A stretch of DNA of 64,000 bases from positions 1,860,001 to 1,924,000 of the forward strand of contig QYRS01000010.1 of NCBI GenBank assembly GCA_006503535.1. Direction: 5' to 3'. The stretch comes from Arthrinium phaeospermum (taxonomy: Eukaryota > Ascomycota > Sordariomycetes > Amphisphaeriales > Apiosporaceae). Positions 43,841 to 55,300 of this stretch are shown here, in pieces (position 1 is the stretch's first letter; the number at the start of each line of letters is the position of its first letter). The translations under genes and the position numbers were made by a program. The notes below the pieces were generated by a model. It had not been told where the DNA came from, made no database searches, and saw nothing but the letters and a program-made list of their open reading frames with translations.

Positions 43841-45625
43841 ATGCCCCCAACCGCCAAACTCGCCACCCCGCTGACGGCCCTGCTCGGCGTCGAGCACCCC
43901 ATCATGCTCGCGGGCATGGACCAGGTCGCCGGGCCGGAGCTCGTGGCGGCCGTGACCAACGCCGGCGGCTTCGGCACGCTGGGCGGGGCGCGCTACACGC
44001 CCGCCATGCTGCGCGAGATGATGGCCGACATGAAGGCCCGCCTCGTGGACCGGGACGCGCCGTTCGGGGTGGACCTGCTGGTAAGCGACTTTCGGGGTTT
44101 ATTCCTTCCTGATTCAGTGTTTATTCCACGTTATGCCAGTGTCTCACGAGGGAAGAGGAACCGTTTATTCGAGAAATTTCCATTATTCCCTCTTGAGACA
44201 TCCTGTTCCCTCCACAATAAGTAAATGCTTACACCGAGAGTCGATAGGTGCCGCAGGTGGGCGGGGGTGCGCGCAAGACGAACGTAAGTTGGGGAAGTCC
44301 AAGTAAAAAAGGGGGGTGGGATGATTCGTAGTAAGTGCGGAGCAGACCAGCTGATCAAAGTCCGGTATGCCGGATCGGATGGGGTCTAGTATGACTACAC
44401 CAAGGGTCACCTGAACGAACTCTTGGATATTATCATTGAGAGTAAGGCGAAGCTCTTTGTCTCGGCCATCGGCGTACCGCCCGCGTGGGCGGTCGAGAAA
44501 CTACACAAGGCCGGTATCCTCTACATGGTACGTCTGCTACACGCACTAACAAAGGCGTAAGATGCGAGTTCCCTAGCTGTGAATCTCGTGGAAACTAACA
44601 CCTGAAAACACGGATAGAACATGGTCGGACATCCCAAGGTATGATGGCCAACCGTACAAGGCCCAACCCGCTAATACTAATAACATAACCACCCTCATGT
44701 AGCACGTCCACAAAGCCTGCCAGGCCGGCGCCGACATCATCTGCGCCCAGGGAGGCGAAGCAGGCGGGCATACCGGTGATATCCCGACGAGGTAACCTCC
44801 TTCCTTTCCTTTCCCTCCCTCTACCAGAATCACCGCCACTGCTAACCTGTATCGCAGCATCTTGACTCCAGCCTGTGCCGACATCGTAAAGCAGTACAAG
44901 TCCCCACTAACAGGCCAACCCGTCCTCATCGTGACGGGCGGCGGCGTGAACGACGGCCGCAGCCTCGCGTCCGCGCTGATGCTCGGCGCGAGCGGCGTCT
45001 GGGTCGGGACGCGGTTCACGGCCGCGGCGGAGTCCAAGTATCCTGAGTCGGCCAAGGAACAGTAAGCAAAGAGGGACCTCATGAAACACCCCTGGACAAG
45101 ACGAAATACGGTTTCTCTACTCTACTCTACTTGCCTTTAAGAAGCAAGGTTAGCTGACCAGTGCACACACCCGCAGGGTCATCAACGCCACCCACGACTC
45201 CTGGGTCCGCAGCCTAATCTGGAGCGGCCGCCCCCTGCGGGCCCTGCGGACGCCCTACATCGACGACTGGGAAGCGAACCGGCAGGGCGAGATCGCGGAC
45301 CTCACCTCGCGGGGGCTCGTGCCCCTGGAGCACGAGCTAGACAAGCTGCACCGCCAAGGCCGGCTGACGGAGGAGATCGAGGAGCAAGCGGCCATGCGGT
45401 GAGTTTTCGGCGGAGAACGAAAGGATGCTTGCGCATGCATCGGATAGGAGGACACTGTTTCTAATTTGCTCTGGTTCGGGTTGATCTAGACCTATCGGCA
45501 TCGTGGCGGGTTCTGTCAACAAGCCCGGACAGACGGCGGCAGAGATCGTCAACGAGATGGTGGAAGAAGCAGCTGAGCTGTTGGGCGCAGCTCCCAGCTA
45601 CTTGACGCCGAGCTCCAGACTTTGA
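43841..45625 (+). CDS. Nitronate monooxygenase (2-nitropropane dioxygenase family)
   Basis: Predicted 361-residue FMN enzyme oxidising alkyl nitronates, such as plant-derived propionate 3-nitronate, to carbonyl compounds and nitrite. Eight exons: 43841-44080, 44248-44283, 44390-44527, 44618-44638, 44703-44791, 44858-45061, 45177-45398 and 45490-45625. The fourth is a 21-bp microexon (NMVGHPK). All junctions are GT..AG and frames close. Family motifs: HPIMLAGMDQVAGPELVAAV and TNAGGFGTLGG at the N-terminus; GGEAGGHTGD with the conserved His168; VTGGGVNDGRSLASAL and LGASGVWVGTRF for FMN phosphate binding. It looks intact. Roles in nitro-toxin detoxification are known for the family; here only inferred. 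Confidence 0.93.
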
Positions 45626-45685
45626 ACGAGTATAGATGCATGCTCACGAACATGCGAAACGTTTGCTATCTATGGGATTAAGCAT

Positions 45686-45986
45686 CATTATCCCCTTGAT
45701 GGTGACAACGCTGCTTTTCGTGTAGTGCTTCCCGTGAATAATCCACAGGCCAGATTATCCAACCGGGCATTCTATCCAACGACCAGAACACCGCTTTTAT
45801 AATATACTGGCATTAGATTGACACGACGCGATTAGCGACTATATAAATTAATTAATAAATTCCGCGATTATCCCGCGTGGCTTTGAACTCTTATCCCATT
45901 GTCCCATTATCCCATTATCCCATTATCCCATTATCCCATTATCCCATTATCCCATTATCCCATTATCCCATTATCCCATTATCCCA
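45686..45986 (-). repeat. Right inverted-repeat copy (satellite-B-A)
   Basis: Read on the minus strand, the 8-bp satellite comes first, then block B (about 45803-45890), then block A (45686-45802). Block A agrees with the left copy except for one visible base (GCGGTG versus GCGTTG). Block B differs by transitions, for example TTTATATAG versus TCCATGTAG and GTGTCAAT versus GTGTTAAT. Block order is permuted relative to the left copy. Confidence 0.9.
45891..45986. repeat. 12-unit TTATCCCA satellite
   Basis: Twelve uninterrupted 8-bp units; all are TTATCCCA except the second, TTGTCCCA. The left copy at 36164-36211 has only five or six units, on the opposite strand. Confidence 0.95.
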
Positions 45987-46332
45987 TAATTGCCGAAGAA
46001 AGGGGCAAGCAAGACAAACACGAAGAATCTCGACGTATATTGAACACGAACCATAATAAAATCTTGACATTTGTCGTAATAAACCCGCACCGATGAGCTG
46101 TCTTGATGGTGGTTAAACCGTTGATGGTATTATAAAACTATATGCAAACGTAACAACAGAACTCAGGAGTTGTTCGTATCCGTGACAATTGGGGCTGCCA
46201 AAAAAGCAAAAACACGTACACTAATCACTGCCCCCTAAGAACCAATCTGACGACAACCCGACCCAACAAGCCTCAAACGCCTGTGATTACTATGCACCAG
46301 AAACACACTTATCAACTTGTACTGAAAGATTC

Positions 46333-49295
46333 TCAAAGCATGAAGGATTTGGACCCTTCAACCAACCCATCCCCCATCTTGGTAACCGTGGACCAATCCG
46401 GCGCGAACCTCCGAATCTCCTTAAGCGCCGGGATCGCCGTGCGCTCGTCCTGGTCGTTCCACAAGCAGACGACGCGGCCGTCCATGCCCTCCTCGCCGAC
46501 GTTCTTACCCTTGCTGGAACTCCAAGAGAAGGTCACGTCCCAAGGCCGACCCCACTGGCGGCTCCACAACCGGAGCTCCTTGGAACCCGCCTCGCCGATC
46601 CGGGGGAAGCGAGGGTCCTCATCGGACCCCTTCACCACGATGTCATCCACGGGCCGGTCAAAGTATATCCGGCAGGATCGCGTGTTCAGACCGCTGACCC
46701 GGATGGACGCGCTGTTCAGACCCTTTGCGCGCGTCGCGTTGAGGCTAAGCCATTGAGAATACGTCTTCTCCGGCGGCAAGGTCCCGTTCGTGGGGACAAC
46801 CCGCGGAGCAAGGCCTTTCCACGAATACTCCATCAGATCAGAGCGCGCCGAGCTGGTCTGCTTGACTATCTCTTGCCCAGCAGTACTGGGAAGGCTGCCA
46901 ACAATATCATCCATGAAAGACGACTCCACTCCGGCAAGGCTCACTTGATTTATGCCAGTGTCCAAATTGAGGCGCTGCACGAAGAAAACCTTCATGCGGC
47001 TTGTTGGAGAGAATGGGAAGGCGGCGAGGTTGTAGATGAGCGTTCCGATGAATACAAAGAGCAGCAATGTGGGAATATGGTAAGAATGGCGATGGATAAA
47101 CGGGGACAAGGGGTGAAGACGAGTACGGTCACCAAGGCCACCAAAATGTAGACGAGGAGAGCGGAACTGCCGTCCACGAGCGTCTGATTCGTAGCAGTCA
47201 TCAACAGAAGACCGATCTGACCAAGGATGATGATCGTGATAGGGGCCAAGATCAGGAACTGGAACACCCACACCCAGTCGGAAAGGTACTGGCTCCAAAT
47301 TTGCTCGTCCCCGAAAACCGACTGCGAGCCAATGGTTCGTTCTTGCAGGCCAGCGTTGCTGCCCGTGTTAACATGATCGGAGCGGTTGTATCTAGCAAAA
47401 GTCGTCTTGGATCCCCGGAGAAGCGAAGTAGATTCGGTCGCCTCCTCGGCGTCGTCCTGGTTCTCGCCATTAGTGACCGTATTGGGCTGCGTGCCGGAGG
47501 ATTGCGGCCTATCTTGCATGTCGCTTTCTACTGATCGCGGTCGTTGAGCGTCGGCCTCGAAGCTTTGGTCCTCGGCATACTGGCTTTTCGTTGGCAGGCT
47601 GAAAAGCTCCAGGAAACCGAGCAGTGTCGCCACAGAAACAGCCAGGAAGTACCACACGACAGGGTAGCCCAATGCCAGTTGGTATCTCTCCTCGTACACC
47701 GTCTCAATCACAAGGAGGATCCAGCCAACGACAAACAGCCACAGCAACGCGTAGTGGCGATTGAGCGCGGTCGGCCGTATAAAGTTGGTGGCACGCGCCA
47801 AGAACCACATACAGTAAACCCATGCCGATGCCATCATGGACCACACAGTGTAAGGGCTGCTATACACGATGAATGGGTTCAGCTTGTTCAGCATGAACGC
47901 AAAGCCAATGAGTATAGCAGTGGACGCGAGGAAAATGGTCGGGAATCGCAGAATGCCGCGTAACGCATGCAGAGAAATACTCTGATCGTGGTCAGCTTCT
48001 GGATGTGGTGGTAAGCAGTGGCTGAAGAGGTAGAACTTGTCGAAGTGGCTGAGGATGGCGCCTGTAAGGATGAGAGCAAGGGGAGCTACGACCAGGAGTG
48101 ACACCGAGACAGCAAATAGGGAATGCAGCTCAAAAGTGAGGAACGCTTTTCCGAAAACGTCGAACCACACGGCAGAGCTACCTTGTCCGCTGGGGACCTG
48201 GTGCTTCCCGGCGGCATCGCCCTCAAACGTTGTGCCTGTGTCGGAGGTCAGGGCTTGCATGGTGGTGACGGCGGCTGAAAGCATGTGCCAGATGGAGTTT
48301 GGGCTAGTGTGCCGCGCATCGTCGTCTTCGGTATGGTAGCGGGCCCGGGGTTCCATGAAAGCAACATCCAGTCCGCGCATCCCCATATTCTCATTGAACA
48401 CCACATAATCTGTCTGGCTGCGGATGAAACCAGACTTGAAGGCGTCGCCGCTGACGATGGTGCCAAAGGGATGCGGCGACTTCTTGTACGCCGAAGCCGC
48501 CTGAAGATCTGTGGCACGAAACAGAGTGGCTCTTCCTCCCGCACCAGCCCCTTCGAGGTTGAGGAAGACACGCGGGAATGCCGAAACGGGGTGCCGGCCG
48601 AAGACTCGCGCTCCGTTCAAGTAGTCCTCTTCACCGTTGTTGAAGAGGGCGACAAAGCCTTTCGTGGGCTGGTTGCCTTCTGTGGTAAAGTGCTTGATGA
48701 GTTGGAGCAGGGTAATAACACCCACTCCGTCGTCTGTAGCTCCGTAACCGGTCGAGACACTGTCGTAGTGAGCATTCACCAGGGACCCGCCGGAGGAGGG
48801 CTGCCCCCCGCGTCGCCACCAATCACCCTCGTCGTCCTGGGAGCCCCTCACATAGACGATGATGTTGGTTCCCTCAAAGTAGGTGCTCACGCTTGGGGCT
48901 GTTGAAGCGACACCGCTCGCAGCAGAAAAGGTGAGGTTGGACGTCATGTCATTGAAGACGACGACGGGAGCGTTAGTGTTGTCTGCGGAGACGCGCATGG
49001 CAGCGGACTCGACTCCGTAAGAGACGCCATTGGCCTTGAGGAGCTCGTGAATGCGGGTCAATAGCCAATCACGGACTTTGTCATTTTTGCGACTATTATA
49101 GGGATGGTAGCCGTTGCTGAGCTTCTTGAGATCCAGCCAAGCTTCGGTGATGTTGACACCGGCATAGGGCGTTTCCGATGGAGGCGCCGGAACGGTATGC
49201 TGCACCACCAGCAACGCGACAATGACGGCAATATACACGACCGTGGTGAGGACAGTCACTTGCGACGGGCGAAAGGCGAGCGGATTGGCTACCAT
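46333..49295 (-). CDS. PFF1: Vacuolar membrane protease (M28), apparent frameshift
   Basis: Multi-spanning vacuolar zinc peptidase. The main frame runs from the ATG at 49295 (MVANPLAFRP) to a stop at 46992. It has the first membrane helix (residues 13-32) and a luminal M28 domain with H176 (NAHYDS), D188/D189 (GATDDGVG) and E222/E223 (NNGEEDYLNG). Several more helices follow, plus a Ser/Gln-rich cytosolic loop. The conserved C-terminal luminal part (FIHRHSYHIPTLLL ... SKSFML) lies in another frame, 46333 to about 47110. Between YILVALVTVLVF and FIHRHSYHIP no AG acceptor exists, so an intron does not explain the shift. One base seems missing in the C-runs at 47102-47113. Joined length would be about 987 residues, normal for the family. 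Sequencing error and true mutation are both possible. Confidence 0.88.
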
Positions 49296-50032
49296 GGCTA
49301 CAGATTTCCCGGGAGACGAGAGATAGCCGAGTTGTGTAAGGTCGTAGTAATCTAATCCACAGAGAGGTGACGAGGTCCTACTGGTACTGACGAGATGACA
49401 TGGCTTGGGAAGGGAGCAGGCAAGCTTGGAGCTAAATGGGTATTAGGCAGTTAGGATGTTGGAAGCAGCGTCGCGAGTAAGTAGTTGGTGTCGGAAGAAG
49501 CTGTCTCGCCCGTCCTAGGTGAAGTTGGAGATTGGGTACAGGATGATGCAATCAAGTCGGAGAGATGTGAGAAGCGTGCTCAGATCTCAGATACGCATTG
49601 GTAGTGCGCGCAGTGGACACCCGCAGGCAGGTTTTAGCTGCATCCACCAGCACCCTCCATGCTCCAATCCACTCGACGAGGCAGTTCCCCGCCTTTTGGG
49701 TGTGGGACTCAGCCACCGACTACCAAACGCTGCTGCATGCATTGTGGTGGCATGGATTGATCATTGGGTTTTCTTATCTCCAGGGCCTGCATTGGCGGGA
49801 TAACTGGTAGGCAACAGGATGATCGATGCTGGTGAGCATCATGCGACCGAGTAGCTTTCTAACGAATGCCATGCAATAAAGTAGACGCGCATCAAAAGAA
49901 TGTATATTAGATTACTATCTGAAATTGTTCGTGTATAGTTGAACTTCGTATTTCTCATCAGTCTTCTCTTCGACGATCCAAGTTGGCTGGATGTCTCGAG
50001 TGTAAATTCTCGCCTTGGCCGCCGTTGCTGTC
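49296..50032. other. Intergenic, vacuolar protease promoter
   Basis: Promoter of the protease gene (-) and 3' flank of the cation exchanger gene (-). No gene seen. Confidence 0.6.
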
Positions 50033-52330
50033 TTATTGACCCCAAACACCGGCGTCCTTGCCCTCTGGGTAGAAAAACGCCACCACCGCAATGATGATGT
50101 ACACGGCGCAAAGAAGCGCCCCCTCCAAGTAGTTACTCCTGCCATCAAGAACCAGGAAGTTGACAATGAAGGCAGACACGAACAGACAAACCGTTTCGAA
50201 CAGGGTAAAGTACAGTGTCATCTCGCGGTTCATGATCCAGCCTAGGATAACAACCAGCGGCGTGATGAAGATGGCAATTTGAATAGAACTGCCGACAGCG
50301 ACGCCGATGGCCAGATCCATCTTGTTCTTCATGGCCACCGTCAGGGCAGTCACGTGTTCCGCAGCGTTGCCGACAATGGGAAGGATGATTAGTCCAATGA
50401 ACGTCTCGCCAATCGAACTGGTTTCGACAACGGCGTTGATGGAATCAACCATGAACTCGGCGCATACAGCCACAAGCGCGGTAGAAATCAGGAGAAGTAC
50501 AATAGCCGAGATTCTCGAGAGGTCGTCCTCGTTCTCTCCAGCCTCCGCATCAGCTCCCTCAACAAGGGCCGCATGAGGTATCTGTGCAGGCAACATTGAG
50601 CCAGGGGCCCGGTATTGATGAACCTCGTTGAGTCGGTCAGGTAGCGAGTTCGTTCGGCGAATACCGTATCGTACGCGGGGTACACGTCCATTGGGGGCAT
50701 TAGGGGTATTGGGGCTCTGAGCAGGAACTTGGCTGAATACAGGGGGCGCCAAGCTCTTTACTGGCTTGAAGGAAATTGCACGGAGGTTCGTGAACGGGCG
50801 TCTGCCAGGGGCACCGGGTCCAGCAGGATCAGAAAGTCCATCCATGTTGGAAACGGTATCGGCGAAGTCAACACGACGGGGCTCGGAATCAGATACACCA
50901 GGGCCATCCACCTGCACAGTCGGGAGGTCGCCAGCACTCGACGCTGTCGTACCAGGAATGTTGCCATCCTCGTTGACGGGAGATGCGGTCTTTCGGTGCT
51001 TGCGATGCTTGTGCTTCCGGTGACGATGTTTTCTATGGCGCTTTGGTGGTTCTTCTTCGATGGCTTCTTCACTACCCTCGGTGTTCATGCGAGGGAAGAC
51101 AGGCTTGGTTGGTCCGTTGGAAGAATCGCCAGATTTTGATGCATTGTCCGGCAAGGGACTTGCGGGATTGGTGCCAAACGAGGATGAGCGGGTCTGTTCG
51201 TCGATCGTGTCAACAGATGCCACGCTCGACTTTCTGCGACGCCTGGACCGAATGGCCCTCTTCACGCGCTTAGACATAGTGTTGCCCGAATGGCTAGAGC
51301 CTGCCGAGTCGGAGTCGGACGAGTCGCTCGATTCCGAGCTAGAGGTATCAAGCCAAGCAGCAGCAGGGCCGGGGGTGGACTCTTCGTCAATGATATGTTG
51401 CGGGGTCGACTCATACATATAGGCATGCGACTTCAGCTGGAAAAGAAGATAGATGACATAAACCAAGAGAAGAATGACACTGGTTCCTCGGCTAATCTTC
51501 AAGGACTCCGCGTCTGCCTTGTCATTATTAGTGAACGAGGCATGGAACGCAGTTGGCAGAACAAGACTGCAGACGCTCAGACTGAGTAGACATGCGCTCA
51601 TCTGCGTAACGGTGCTGTTGTAGATTTGTTCCCGGAATCGCAGGCCTCCGAAGAAGAATGCCATGCCGAGAATCAACAGAAGATTGGCGAGGATGGACCC
51701 GAGAAGCGAGGCCTGAACGATGCGAATCTCGTTCTTTGCCAGAGCAATGATGAAGATGATCAACTCAACAGCATTGCCAAAGGTAACGTTGAGAAGGGCG
51801 CCGACGGCATCACCAAGCTTTCGAGCAACCGACTCCGTAGCGTGACTCAAGAGGCCAGCCAGGGGGATGATGGCAACAGCGTTGACGGCGAAGACGGCGC
51901 CTGCTGGCATGCCGGGCACATTGGCCACTGCGATTCCGACGGGAACGGCAAGCAGCAAGATGTTGAACCAACTATGACAGAGGATTTTCATAGCGGTTTG
52001 GTAGAATCGGACAAAGACATTAGGTCGGGCTTCTGTTTCTAGGACAGTCCCCGTCCCCTCAGCTTCAGATGCCTGACCAGTTGCGGCGTTGCCAGACTGT
52101 GTATTATCGGCGCCGTGTGCTTGACTGCCATTGTTGCTGTGGACGCTGGGGGCAGTGCCGCTGCCACCGAGATTGCTGCGGCTACCATTTTTCTCATTTA
52201 CTCGTTGTGCCTGTCGATTATGGCTTATAGGAAGCGTCGGGGATGCTGTGGGGTCTCCATGCGCGTGTGCTCTAGCCCATGAGCGTATGCGATCTATATA
52301 CGCAGGTGAATTAGAGGAGCTTTTCTTCAT
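50033..52330 (-). CDS. Vacuolar Ca2+/H+ exchanger (CAX/Vcx1 type)
   Basis: Predicted 765-residue antiporter moving cytosolic Ca2+ into the vacuole against H+. Single exon. The ATG at 52330 (MKKSSSNSPAYIDR) is chosen because the frame upstream runs through a poly-Leu, low-complexity stretch typical of translated leader. The two repeats that line the pore are clear: c-1 near 185-215 (GNAVELIIFIIALAKNE) and c-2 near 654-690 (GNAAEHVTALTVAMKNK). Between the halves is a loop of about 250 residues, much longer than in yeast Vcx1. It has an acidic Ser run, an Arg/Lys/His run (RHRKHRHRKHKHRKHRK) and Pro-rich sequence. Eleven or so helices in total. Neighbour of the vacuolar protease, same strand, but separate promoter. 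Confidence 0.93.
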   Translation of the reverse strand: MKKSSSNSPAYIDRIRSWARAHAHGDPTASPTLPISHNRQAQRVNEKNGSRSNLGGSGTAPSVHSNNGSQAHGADNTQSGNAATGQASEAEGTGTVLETEARPNVFVRFYQTAMKILCHSWFNILLLAVPVGIAVANVPGMPAGAVFAVNAVAIIPLAGLLSHATESVARKLGDAVGALLNVTFGNAVELIIFIIALAKNEIRIVQASLLGSILANLLLILGMAFFFGGLRFREQIYNSTVTQMSACLLSLSVCSLVLPTAFHASFTNNDKADAESLKISRGTSVILLLVYVIYLLFQLKSHAYMYESTPQHIIDEESTPGPAAAWLDTSSSESSDSSDSDSAGSSHSGNTMSKRVKRAIRSRRRRKSSVASVDTIDEQTRSSSFGTNPASPLPDNASKSGDSSNGPTKPVFPRMNTEGSEEAIEEEPPKRHRKHRHRKHKHRKHRKTASPVNEDGNIPGTTASSAGDLPTVQVDGPGVSDSEPRRVDFADTVSNMDGLSDPAGPGAPGRRPFTNLRAISFKPVKSLAPPVFSQVPAQSPNTPNAPNGRVPRVRYGIRRTNSLPDRLNEVHQYRAPGSMLPAQIPHAALVEGADAEAGENEDDLSRISAIVLLLISTALVAVCAEFMVDSINAVVETSSIGETFIGLIILPIVGNAAEHVTALTVAMKNKMDLAIGVAVGSSIQIAIFITPLVVILGWIMNREMTLYFTLFETVCLFVSAFIVNFLVLDGRSNYLEGALLCAVYIIIAVVAFFYPEGKDAGVWGQ

Positions 52331-55300
52331 CGATAGTGGATGGAAGGGCAGATGTGACGATAAGGTCAAACAATTCTTGAAAGAGAACAAGAAAGAGAGA
52401 CGCAGAGGAAGAAGATGGGTAAGAAGAAGAAGTAAGGCGAGAGAGGCAGCCGCGCATCTGATTAATAGTAGTAGTAGTAGTAGCGAGCAATCAATGACTG
52501 CGGTGGATTGGGGGCACCGGGGCTTATCTGACTGGGATGGGGGTTCCCTGTGAGCGAGTAACGGCTCTGGGCAGTGCCGTCGTCGTAGTGCATAGGTACA
52601 TACGGAGAAGAGTGCCCACCGGTGACCATCCGAGCCAGTCACGTCTCGACATGACATCTGGTGAGATGCGAGCGAGAGCGACGTGGGTCTCCTCAGCTTT
52701 TGCGGGTGCGCCAGCATACATCATTTAGCCACTAGCTTGATTCGCTTCTGCATACCGGATTGTCTGAATTGTGGATGGACTTTTGGATCCAGGGGTAGGT
52801 ACATTTTGGGAGGAAACAACATTGGCCGCCAAGACAGCGAGAACAGCCAGCACGCCTTTATATCTTGATTGATGCCAACCCGCGAAATGGGCTTCTGCCG
52901 CCAGCAGCGTTGTTGATGAAACCTTTCTTTGCGCCTGATGTTTTGAAGCCCCAGAGCTTATCGGGTTTGTATACGACGCTGAACCAGCCCTGCAACCGCC
53001 CGATTGCAGTAGCTCAGGGCGTGAATCCAAAGTAAGGCGTGCGTCGAGTGGAACTTTTCACCGACGGCTGTTTACCTTCTCGCCTCACTGCGAGATGGGT
53101 TGAGACTCGAGAGGATAGGGGAATTATAGTTTTGCGAAACACAATGTATCTGTGTACATACACCCGGGCGTTTGGTTTTGGATTGATAAGATAAAAATCG
53201 AGAGCAACGTACGCATGTTTCGCGCCGCGACGACACTAGGTAGGTATCGTGCTTGGCTGATGCTTGTCAAGTCTTGGTAGAGGCTTGTTTTGGAGTCTTG
53301 GAAGGCTTGGAAGGCTTGGGCGCTCTGGAGAAGGAAATTATGGAATTAGGTAGGCCAACAGCTCGGGCGCTGGGATTCGTCTGGTAAAGAAAAGATGAAG
53401 AGAAACAGAAAGGACTTCGAATCATCCGGTGAAGTAGGCTGGGCCCAGATAGCTACGGATGTCTATTCGACTTTTTGTTGGTGCTTTTGTTTTGGCCTGA
53501 TTAAATGAGTGTTACAGGCTTGGCGTCCTAACCATCTGTGCTGTCAACGGGATAGTCGCATAATATAGCATGGCGTACAGTATGTGATAATCGCATCATT
53601 GCGCTGGTGGTTTTGTGGGTAACGACCTAAGGGATGAGGAATATTCATCTATGCAGTAGCTATACATATGGTATAATAGTATATACCAAACGGGGATACC
53701 CCCGGCGCCAAGGCGGACCCCAATCAAGTAATTAGGTATATAGCCGACAATTTCGAATGTTCGATTGACCCTTCATTGTTCAGGAACCCGAGAACGCAAC
53801 CCAAAAATGACGTAATTACGCTGAGAGTCAATCCATTCGAGTGCCACGTCACCTGAATCAAGTCCCCCGGTACTTTCATCGACGATAAGTTGTCGAGTTC
53901 TCGTCGCTGCTGCCGCAATATGTTCTGGAGGTACTACCTCATGTCAGTAGCGGTGTATATGAATCGAGATGATATGCAATGAGTTGCCGGGACATTTCTC
54001 ACCATCGACTAGAGCATCTAGGTAATCAATCGTGTCAAAGGCACTCAATAGATGCATCGACGCAGTGCACACACACCAGGTTTGACATGCGTGGGCTTTA
54101 CATTTCAGAAAACAACTCGAGCAAGCCGCGAGATGTATTCACCAGCCCGTCTTTCTGGTTTCCCGCAGCAAGGGTTTCATCTCCTCCTGAAATCCAAAGT
54201 ACAGATGCGTTCGCTGTTCCCCGACAGTGCTCGGGGCATTTGGAACCACGCTACAGACTGCCGCGATTCGCAGCATATGTAGTAGTCAGCTCTCACTGTA
54301 GGCGTTGGATGACTGTGTCAGAACCGAACAGAGGCAACATCTATGTAAACAATGTTCCCTCTTCCGGGTCTACGTCTAGTGGTAACGCAGGGCTATAGCA
54401 TTTGGATGTGCCCAATACCTACCTAGGTATGCAAGTATACCAATCAATGAACATGAAGATTAGGGGCACTGCATCAACACATGGGGCAGATGGAACGACT
54501 GCCGACAGAAGATAGTCGTAGATCGACAAGGTAGGACCGATGATGCCACAATGATCAAGATAACATTCGAGCTTACCCTGGCTTGGCTTCTAGTCGACGG
54601 GAGATCTACGGCCTAATACTCAATAACCTTTGAGCCTCCAACGGCCTCCCGGATGCGACCTAGCACGTTACCAGTGCCTCTTCTGAACGCGATAGGACGT
54701 CACCACCTGCCTGCGCCTTGATTGAGCGAAATCCAAATGCGGGGTAGCTATCAGCCACCCTGGGGCAAGTTGCGTCGTACCTGCCTACGATGGAGTGGCT
54801 GAGCGGTACTTCTGTAGGTCTGTAAGTGGCAAGTACTTCCAGCACAGCCTCCAGCCAATTCGTGTTGACCATCGTCCAATTGCAGGCAGAGCAGCCCAGT
54901 CGGATGGGAATATCGAAAGTAAGGCACGCCTTACATCTTGTGAGAAGGGCCATTGATCCGTGCGTGGATTACCTGTTGATTCCAAATGGTATTTTGATCA
55001 GGTGGACTTCGCAAGAGCGAGGCCAAGACAAATAGCAGTCTTGGCAATTCAGCACAGCCCGCCTGTTCCTCCCGATCTGTTGCTATGTTTCCCAGCAAAT
55101 TCCCACTGTTGTTTCTTTGTGAGAAAGCTGGCCAACCGAAAATAACTCTATTTGAAATTCTAATGTTCGTTTGAAGAGGTACGGCCCACTCTACTTTCTA
55201 CATACGCGCTGTATCTGCCTTACACATTGGGTGCCATAAACAATCAACCACGAGGGTGAGCAACATGAGCAAGCAAGAGTGAGTTACTGTATCATCGCAC

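Larger units (their letters stand above)
45626..46332. other. Intergenic holding right copy of the inverted repeat
   Basis: 3' flanks of NMO (+) and the vacuolar protease (-). Most is the repeat at 45686-45986; the rest is AT-rich without a gene. Confidence 0.75.

Noticed and set aside
45891..45986. Interstitial telomere or CRISPR array
   Set aside because: Unit is TTATCCCA, not TTAGGG/CCCTAA, and there are no spacers between units.
46992..47298. An intron to explain the frame change in the vacuolar protease
   Set aside because: Both frames are conserved up to the switch, and there is no AG acceptor between the last frame-A and first frame-B conserved residues.
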